Shown piece after piece: positions 56,294 to 64,000 of a stretch of 64,000 bases of DNA; positions within the stretch are counted from its first letter, which is position 1, and each line of letters starts with the position of its first letter. This DNA comes from Hoplostethus atlanticus (taxonomy: Eukaryota > Chordata > Actinopteri > Trachichthyiformes > Trachichthyidae): contig JAXDDX010000292.1 of assembly GCA_034670405.1 (NCBI GenBank), positions 62,001-126,000 of the forward strand, in the 5' to 3' direction. The position numbers were made by a program, and so were the translations under genes. A model generated the notes under the pieces. It was given only the letters and a program-made list of their open reading frames with translations, had not been told where the DNA came from and ran no database searches.

Positions 56294-57520
56294 TGTAGTA
56301 GGAACACCTGCTTTCATGTTAATGCATTACTCCCTCTTAGATTTTGAACACCCCCCCATAGCATTAGGCTGACTCCTCCCTGGTCCAGCCCCCTAATTAG
56401 CTTGAGGGTATTTAAGGCACCTGTGGCATCATGGCTGCCTTTCTCTCTGCCTGTTGGTTGCCATATTGGCCCCCCTGTGAGACGCTGAGTTTCCTGGGGC
56501 ACTGGTGTCTGAGGTTTGTGACTTTGAGCTATGTTTTCCCACTGTTTGTACATCAAGCACATGTGAAGTGGTACTGCAACTGATCAATTGTATCTGTTGT
56601 AGTTCCTGTCTGCCCATGGGTGCTGGGGATTCTTACCACCCCGAGTCTGCTTAGCCAACACACATTTTGTCAAGGTAATGGTCACTGTAGTTAGGGGTAA
56701 GTAGGGTACAATAAATACCTGAGGTAATTGTTTATAGTGTCAGAACTGTTACTAATGTCTCTTGTATTGTAGGTCTCTATAAGCTGCTGTTTTGCCTGTA
56801 AATCACATTTTTGTCTTCAGTCAGTGCTTTGCCTGTCCTGCCTGCTGTAATTGTTTGTTTGTGGACTAGGTGTTTGTATTTTAGATTGAACCAACTGGTT
56901 TTGTGCTTATTCTTATGTTTTGTTTTCATTGATTAATGTTTTTGGTTATTCCCCCTTTAGTGGCGCTCTGGCTGGCTTGTGGTGGAGGCTAGGCACTCTA
57001 GTGTGGTTCCCTTCACCGGTTGTAGTGATAAGAGCACTAGGACACAGTATTGTACACCTGCTTGCAGTGGTTGCCTGTTTGCCGTGAGTACACAAGTGGT
57101 GGGTAAGTTGTGGCACTCCTGGAACACACCCTTAAAGTAAGCTGCCTCCCCATTGCTTGCCTCTGCCCACTTTCCCCATTCCTTTGGTAATTTCATAGTA
57201 GGTTTAAGTACTGGAAGTGTATTTTATTAAAAGAATTGCACTGTTAACATAACTAAATTATTGTAATACGTTTTTGCTACTTCATTAAGATTTGATTAAT
57301 TTCCTTTGCATTTCTAACCAATTCTCTCCATAGACACTTCCAGTAATCAGTTATTCAATAAACTGGCATTTCTTTTTGGAACCACGTCTGTCTTGCTTCA
57401 GCTACTGAACTTGTGTAGCCTGTGTATGACCAAGGTTTGAGCCTAGGTTTCTCTAATACTTCCTGGGGTGAAATTCCCCAGGTGGCCTAGTCGGATCATT
57501 TATATTCTGTTTGCTTACAC
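56294..57520 (+). repeat. Possible long solo LTR interrupting the LINE relic
   Basis: Starts TGTAGTAGGAACACC, with GGTATTTAAGGC near 56405 (TATA-like) and CAATAAACTGG near 57355, and a possible end TTGCTTACA near 57519. No target duplication was found, so the borders and even the class are tentative. Confidence 0.3.
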
Positions 57521-58420
57521 CTCCTCCCCGCCACACGAGCATCAAAGCAATAGTTAGAAAATCACCTAGAAAAGATTCAGAGGGAAAGGCATATGGAGAT
57601 AGGGCTTCCCCCCCCCCAGACATTCCACCAATTGGTCCAGAACACCAAATGAATGTTAGCGCAACGAGTTGCAAAGTGTAATTAGTTGTGAGCCCCAGGG
57701 CTGATGCCCTAGATTATGATTTAGCGCAAGAGGACTTTTCCTTTTATTCCTAAAAAGGATATCAGATAGTCAGTTAAGGCCTATCTGCCTCCTAGGGGAA
57801 GATATTCTTTAACCCTCTGAACCCCAAACACTTTCTGCTCCTTTCACCTTTTTACTCACTGTGGGCTCATTTTTCACTGCAGTGTATAAAAGTCCTGCAT
57901 CCCTATGGAATAAGCATGGCTAAAAGATATGACACTCAAAAATTAACTGAAGAAAAAAAACATCTAAACAAAAGAACAGAATCTTCATTAAAAACATGTA
58001 TTATAAATGTTGACATTTACATATTCACAACTGCTACAGGCATTTTCAAGTACCTTCAGGCATACAAAGTTACCAAGGCATTTAGTTCAAGGAATTGTTG
58101 CGACTGAAAATGGCAGCGGAAGTGTTATGGTTCCCCTCTTGCGCTTAAGAGTGCAGAATTGGTAGTAGAAACGATTTATTTTTGGTGAATTTTGAAATGA
58201 TACATGGGGATTCGAGTGATTTTTGATGAAATCTCAACGTTTTTATCTTGGATGCAGTTAATTTTCCCGACATGACCGATACTCTAACAGGAAGCATTCA
58301 GTGATCTCTGGTTGCATGAAAGTGTACAGAATAATTTGCTTTTTACAGGATCTAGCTATGAGAAATGGTTCAATTCTGTTTTTTGTCTTTTTTTTCATTT
58401 TTCGTTTTTTTTTTTTTTTC
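57521..58420. other. Unassigned segment, possibly a TTAA-type MITE start
   Basis: At 57809-57830 'ttaaccctctgaaccccaaa' resembles a TTAA-flanked (piggyBac-type) terminus; no matching second end was found. A (T)n run lies at 58390-58420. Confidence 0.25.
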
Positions 58421-58424
58421 TGGG

Positions 58425-59630
58425 TGGTTGGAACACAAGCATGATTTGGCACCAAAGAAAAAAGACCATGTTGAATTTTTGGATTTGACTAATGCTATTG
58501 GCTCTGTTCCACACAACCTTTTGTGGACAGCATTTGATTTCTTTAAAGTTCCAAACATCGTCAAAAACCTGCTTAGAGCTTATTTCCACGATATCCAGCT
58601 ATGTTCCACAACATTGGAATTCACCACAGCATGGGAGTGTTTGGAAGGTATTATGGCAGGGTGTACAATCTCCCCTTTAGCGTTCACTGTCAATGGAAGT
58701 AATCATTAGGGCTTCAAAATGGGTTGTAGGTGGGAAAAGAGTACAGGGAGGGCTCTGCCTCCCACCTATTAGGGTTTACATGGACAATGTGACTACAACG
58801 GCACCTTGAGTTACCTCTGTCTAGCTTAACAGGAGTTTAAATGTGCAGACGGAGTGAGATTGGAGATGATGCTAGTCTAAAGATGGAGCAGTTAGAAGTG
58901 TGGCATGGACTTTAGTAATGGGGTGAAAATGGAATCTCAAAGAAGCAGTGCAGCAAGCACAGGCAGCTCTAAGACATGGGGATATTAGGATATTAGAGCT
59001 AGATTTAGTAGGACAGGTGCAGCGGGGTTGAGGGGGCTTAGTACAGGCAAATCCGTGTGGAGAAAGGCAACACAATCAGGGAAAAAAGGAAAATGATAGT
59101 CAGGAGCAAGCAGCAAGATGTGCTAGGGTAGTTGCTCAGGCAAAGCAATATTTTTTTGGGGATTTGTGGAGCATGGAGGGAAGACGTGTTAGGTTCATTA
59201 TAGGAATGACCTATGATGTGCAGCCCTCTCCCCAAAACCTCTTCCAATGGATAGGTGAAGAGCCCATGTGTCCCTTATGTTCAGGCACAGCTACACTCAG
59301 GCATACTGTCAGGCTGTAAAACAAGTCTCTCCCAAGGACGATACACTTTGAGAGACAATCAGGTGTTGAAGGGTTTAACGGCCGCAATTGAGGGTAAACA
59401 AATAGAAACTACTAGGAAGGAAGATTCTAAATTGGTTTTGTCCGTAAGTAAGAGCAGATCGGGAAAGAAGACCCTTCTCCCTGCATCTGACACCAGATTC
59501 AGAACCATTGTAAAGATTATCATTAACCAGCCCACCAGCTTGATATTGGCCAGAAATCCTAAACTAGTATGCTATACTAGATATAAATTTCTACTGCAAG
59601 CCGCTGCAAACTAGTCTAGGTTTGGGGCTG
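58425..59630 (+). pseudogene. RLE-type LINE relic, RT and zinc-finger regions
   Basis: 58450-58690 encodes FLDLTNAIGSVPHNLLWTAF, YFHDIQLCSTTLEFTTAWE and GIMAGCTISPLAFT (RT palm), and 58770-58800 PPIRVYMDNVTT at the Y-x-DD position, here with N instead of the second D. 59140-59290 gives LWSMEGRR, PSPQNLFQWIGEEPMCPLCS and ATLRH, a C-x2-C-x7-H motif characteristic of R2/NeSL/Hero-type LINEs. Many stops. The endonuclease is not recognisable. Confidence 0.6.
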
Positions 59631-62600
59631 CTCGTCCGCTGTGTTTGAAATGCACCCTGGGCGCCTGCCTCTGTCTGGTCCAGAGGCCATCTCTCTGTTT
59701 CCTGTGTCTCACCCACCGGCCAATCAGTCACTTGCCACCCATGACCCTGAATACCCCAGCGCAATGAGAGGCTTTGCAGACCGCAATAAACACTGATACA
59801 GAAACTCACACACAAACCCGAGCATGCGCATACATCTCGTCATCCCACCTTCTAGCATCAACCTCACACCACACACAAATGTGCATGTACACACACCAGC
59901 TCAAATTTAGTTGCACATGGATGCGTATATGCAAAGTACACACAAATACACACACCTTTGCATGCACATGAGCCTCAGTTAAAATCGGGAGGGAGTTAAG
60001 TCTCTGTTTGTTGCATTCATGTGTATTTGTGTGTGTGAACAGAAGTTGGGCAAATAGATGACTGTTGGTGGGTGAAGCCTCGTTTCCACTGCAGCGAGGA
60101 AGAGAGACAGCAGAGAAGAATCAGAGGGCGATGACAATGTAGGAGGGAGGGACGGATGCACAGTATAGAAAAGGAGAATGTTAGTACTGAAAGGAGAATC
60201 TGAGTCTGGAAGAATGTGGGCTGAGAGGGTGAGATGGACAGATGTATTGCTGTTGCCGCTGAAAAGTAGAAACAGTTCATCACTGATGATAGAGGGCCTT
60301 GTCAGTATGAGCCCAGTTTGGCTCAGCCATGTGAGGGGCCTACTGTGGCGCTTTCATCTCTGGCTCCAGGGCTGAATAGTCATGGTTGCACTGAAGGAGG
60401 GCGATTGTTCTGTCCACCAATTGGCTCCTGGGACACACATCCTATCCACACCCCCTGATATCCCCCTAACCATATTGATTGATTGACTGATATTCTGCAT
60501 TGCCAATGAATCCAATATGAGCCAGATCTGCTATTATTGTAGACTAACAATGGAAATGACATGAATGATCAGATATGGGTCACATTGGGTTACAAATAGA
60601 CGATAGATGTGGGCTCCTCACCTTCATATTCCATACATGGAAGTAATCATCAAAATTAGAATACAAAAATAAAATACAAACAAATAAAAAATAAAATACA
60701 AAATACCTAATGTCTGTGTATGAAGGATAAGCAAGTAAATCAGTATCTTAAAAGAGATGACACATTTGTACATTAGAACACAAACGTGTTCATACGTGAA
60801 TGCCTACCCTGACTGGATGGGCAAACGGGAAGCTTGATACCCATCAGGAAACGTATATGGAGGCGTCATCAGTCAGGGACTAATTGCTGTGATTTACATG
60901 GGTTCAATGTCCCTATGACCTCTCGTCGCCCACACCAGGGTATGGCTTGCCCATTAATCACACATGAACGCCTGTCACAGCCAGAGCCTACGCTCATCCA
61001 ACATGGCCAGCCTCTGTCAAGGGGTTGACAGATGGAAAAAACGAGGAGCAGGGAGAGACAGAGCAGAGGGTGAGGTGACTGGGTAAACCCAAGGGTGGGG
61101 GTGGGGGGGTGCTCGGCCTCAGACTTTTTTCTCAGACACTTGATCAAGTCAGAGAACTATCGCACGCAAAAAGCTTTAGATTTATTTCTCAGACACTATC
61201 ACAAATTACTACTGGATCCTACTAAATCCTACTGGACAGTATCACAAGAATTCAGCCATGTCACCGATAGCCATTGTAGAGGTCCTGTGTCTTAGCAGCA
61301 CATTTATCGTCTCATCCCTCAGCTGCCAAACATTTGTAATCTTACTTCTTGCCGGACCCTAGTGGGCCGGCCTGTAACAGCGAATGTCCTTAACTCACCG
61401 AGCCCATAGAAAAGAATGGCAGCGGCTGCCACTCACACAGACATGGTCACATACATCATAGTACATCAGAGACTGACAGACATTTTGAACATTTAAATCA
61501 GCAAGCATGTGACACTAAAGGTACAAAATATTTTTTCCCCTTGCACATGGTGGTAGTGGCACCTGTGGCACCTTTACCTTTGGTGTGGGAGACCTGGGTT
61601 CAGTTTTTTTTTTTTTTACCTTTTCAAGTCCATTGCAATACGTTGAGAAGACAGGGCCTCTCACTAAGTATGCATGGGAAAGGTTCACTTTTCAAGTCCT
61701 GATTTTGAAAACACATTTCATCACACACATACCAATGGATTTCATTGATTTTTTTTGTCTTTCAGCTGTAAATCTGCTTGCAGTGCATAATTAGCAAGGA
61801 CGGCATATGACACACTGAACCAAGTGAGATTATTCTGCTGACATCAGGAAACTAATCTCTCAGGAATTTACGGCATACAACGCAAATGCATGTTTTAATA
61901 TGCACATTAATGCAAACTGCAAGCATATGCACTGAAAAAAATGAGGAAAACACAAAAAGAGAAATTGGATAAAGCCATGGCTGGAGAGACTTGAGAGTTT
62001 TGTCTGTAGCTGTCACAGCGGTTTGGACCTCAGGCTGGGAACAGGTTGGCCCCAAGACAGAAGGAATGGCACAATCTTTATCATAAAGTAAAGGTGTTTA
62101 TGTTTCTGAACATGCAAGCTACATGTGTAAGATTGTTAATCATTAGAGCATAACAGTTTGGTGTGTCAGTAAATATGAGTCTATTCATAATTTCTTACAG
62201 ATTGAGAAGTGTCCAGTTCAGCTCAGGGGGTGTCTGTTTGGGGCACCGCAGAACTGTTTGTGGGTTCCACTCTGCAAAGGTAATGTTAACATAGAGGGTA
62301 AAATATGAGTGGAGGTAGAGTGTAATGTAATGAATTGCTTTTTTCCCCATGTATTTCCCTTAGCCCACCAGCAGAACCAGCAGTAGCATCAATCACTGTT
62401 GCCCTCTCTGTCCCAAACTGCTGCCACCTCTCATGCTGCCTTGTCACTTTTAATGCAGCCTGCGTTGAACTTTGGTGAATATATTCCATGTCGTGCATGC
62501 TCCAGCTATTGCTAACGTAACATTTTTACCACGATAGCACTACATTTCTGAATGTGATTTTTAATATATTGTTTGAATTGCTGCTTTTCTGGGTTTTTTT

Positions 62601-62857
62601 TCTCATTTTGACATTCTCTTCCACTTGAAACCACAGTTTGGTGGGCCACATAGTGCAACCTTAATTTGGCATGGAAGTCTGCTCTGGTTTGATGCAGCAT
62701 TTTGTCACTATCCCTATAACAGAAGTGTTTGACAAATACTGAAATTTTAGCTTAGCCATTCCGACATACTATTACATCCCATAAACTGCTGCCATTTGAG
62801 ATTCTAAAAACATGGGGGGATACAGGACAACAGAAAAAAAAGAGACATTCGACATAT
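59631..62857. other. Intergenic region with simple repeats
   Basis: CA/TG-rich sequence at 59800-60050, and homopolymer T runs near 61605. Short ORFs only, none recognisable. Confidence 0.4.
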
Positions 62858-63499
62858 TGTGACAAGCTGAGTGGAAATGAGGAGACAAGATCTGTTGTCA
62901 CTTAGTTGAAGCGTGCTCTTTTATTTGGGAGTGAGGGAGGGGAGAGTGAATGGCGGTGACAGTCCGGCCTCGGGGCGGCTGGCGTGCCGGTTCGGGGAGG
63001 ATGGGGTCCGGGGAACCTGGGAGGGCAGAGAGAGGAGAGGGGGTGAGAGTCAGAGGGATGGTCCGGGTTAGGAGGTTGCTACTTTTGTCCGTTTGTCCGC
63101 TTATCCAATCTCGTGGTTGTTTCCATTTGCTCAGGGTCGGTTTGCCGAGGTTCGGGAGCCGCCTTGGTCCAATCTCTCTGGGGGTCACACACAGAATGCT
63201 CAGTTAGTTATTTTTGTTTGTTGCTCAAAACTCCTCTTCTCCACTCCTTACTGTGTCCAGAGATTCGGTTTGCCCTACCACTTTTTTTTTTTGGTTTGCA
63301 ACCACCTTCCTATCTGCCTCCTGGGAGCCGTGCTGTGTGCTTTCGAAGGGCTGCTCTCTGTTTTCTGGTTGATTGCTAATGGAGAGCAGCCGTGTGTTCC
63401 CCAGATTCCCAGGACCTCCCTGTGGTAGTACACATGGTCCACCACTACTCCCAGGTGGCGCTGCTGGAGCCATGGGTGTTGTGGGACCGGTCCACCACA
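62858..63499 (-). repeat. Solo LTR with 4-bp duplication ATAT
   Basis: 642 bp, TGTGACAAGC to GTCCACCACA, flanked by ATAT at 62854-62857 and 63500-63503. On the minus strand AATAAAAGAGC (about 62920-62932) is followed ~65 bases later by the CA end, as for a polyadenylation signal in an LTR. Plus-strand ORFs here are incidental. Confidence 0.75.
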
Positions 63500-63503
63500 A
63501 TAT

Positions 63504-64000
63504 GGAAAAACTAACAAAAATATAGCCGCAAGCGGCGATTCGCGGGTTCAAACCATTTTGTTTCTGCAAACTGCATGCAGAGTGACAAAAAAATATATGC
63601 AGTTAACTGTATGTTAAGTAAGCAAGGCCACCAGGACAGAGGCTTCCATTCTCAAACAACAAAGCCCAGTTTAAACATAAAAGCCCCAGAAAAATACTAT
63701 ACTGTAAGCCCATGTAGCACTTGTGTCACTGTATCCACAGCGTAAGTATACGACTGGACTAGTTCTAGGTTTGTGGGAGTGGTGATGATAATATAATAAA
63801 TCAGACCAGAGACACAGAGCTTTAAATATAACAGCCGGCAATTTAGTGATTGGAAAGGTAACAAACAAACAAAAATAACACTTATCATACAATAAGTCAA
63901 TCTTCTTATAGGCCTAAATCACAGGAAAGTATAACCAAACCTTTTTTGTTTCTCCTTTAAATTTCCTATAGATTAGTTAGTCTAGTCAGTTTAAGTCAGT
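63504..64000. other. Unassigned right edge
   Basis: AT-rich; no gene or repeat recognised. Confidence 0.3.

Noticed and set aside
57809-58107. piggyBac-like element with a 63-codon ORF
   Set aside because: Only one TTAA-type end is visible and the ORF has no transposase motif.
62950-63569. Gly/Arg-rich and other ORFs near the right edge
   Set aside because: They lie inside a solo LTR with a clear ATAT duplication.

Overview
The window looks like teleost fish genomic DNA that is dominated by transposable elements. The evidence is a spliced vertebrate-style gene (GT/AG introns) and many fish-type elements: Ty3/gypsy, endogenous retroviruses, L2-like and restriction-endonuclease-type LINEs, hAT, a Harbinger-like element, and microsatellites. 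No prokaryotic features, rRNA, tRNA or CRISPR were seen. All calls come from reading the sequence and translations; no database search was possible.

Layout. 1-1.8 kb: the 5' end of a minus-strand gamma/epsilon-like provirus (LTR, tRNA-Pro primer site, gag with PPPY), running off the left edge. 1.8-9 kb: remains of a second minus-strand LTR element with a coiled-coil Gag, a decayed env and probably an LTR near 7.7 kb. 10.85-13.23 kb: the only convincing host gene, five exons, 165 aa, secreted, not recognised. 13.3-21 kb: LINE tails, a Charlie8/GTF2IRD2-like hAT relic and a solo LTR.

21.05-33.77 kb: a minus-strand Ty3/gypsy element in which integrase precedes reverse transcriptase (Gmr1-type order). 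It is interrupted by an L2-like LINE, a 7.26-kb two-gene DNA transposon (22812-30067), and two solo LTRs. The DNA transposon has 18-bp matching termini, subterminal arrays of ~21-bp hairpin units, a 6-bp target duplication (GTATAT), an integrase-core transposase gene on the plus strand and a spliced ubiquitin-ligase-like N-domain gene on the minus strand. It is the most interesting system here.

35.15-52.84 kb: a second minus-strand gypsy element of conventional order, interrupted by a 5'-truncated plus-strand ERV (about 36.2-45.57 kb), a small Harbinger-like element (45696-50437) that itself contains a 4-kb hAT element (46012-50021, 8-bp duplication CTATGAAA), which in turn contains a 665-bp insert, and a LINE fragment. 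The ERV keeps pol, env and two unrecognised ORFs after env, and its pol carries a domain with two H-x-T-L motifs between protease and RT that resembles 2H phosphoesterases. 53.9-55.2 kb: LTR, gag and protease start of a third gypsy copy. 55.9-59.6 kb: a badly decayed RLE-type LINE. 62.86-63.5 kb: a solo LTR with a 4-bp duplication. The rest is intergenic sequence with simple repeats.

The nesting gives a relative insertion order: gypsy copies first, then the DNA transposons, the LINEs and the ERV family inside them.
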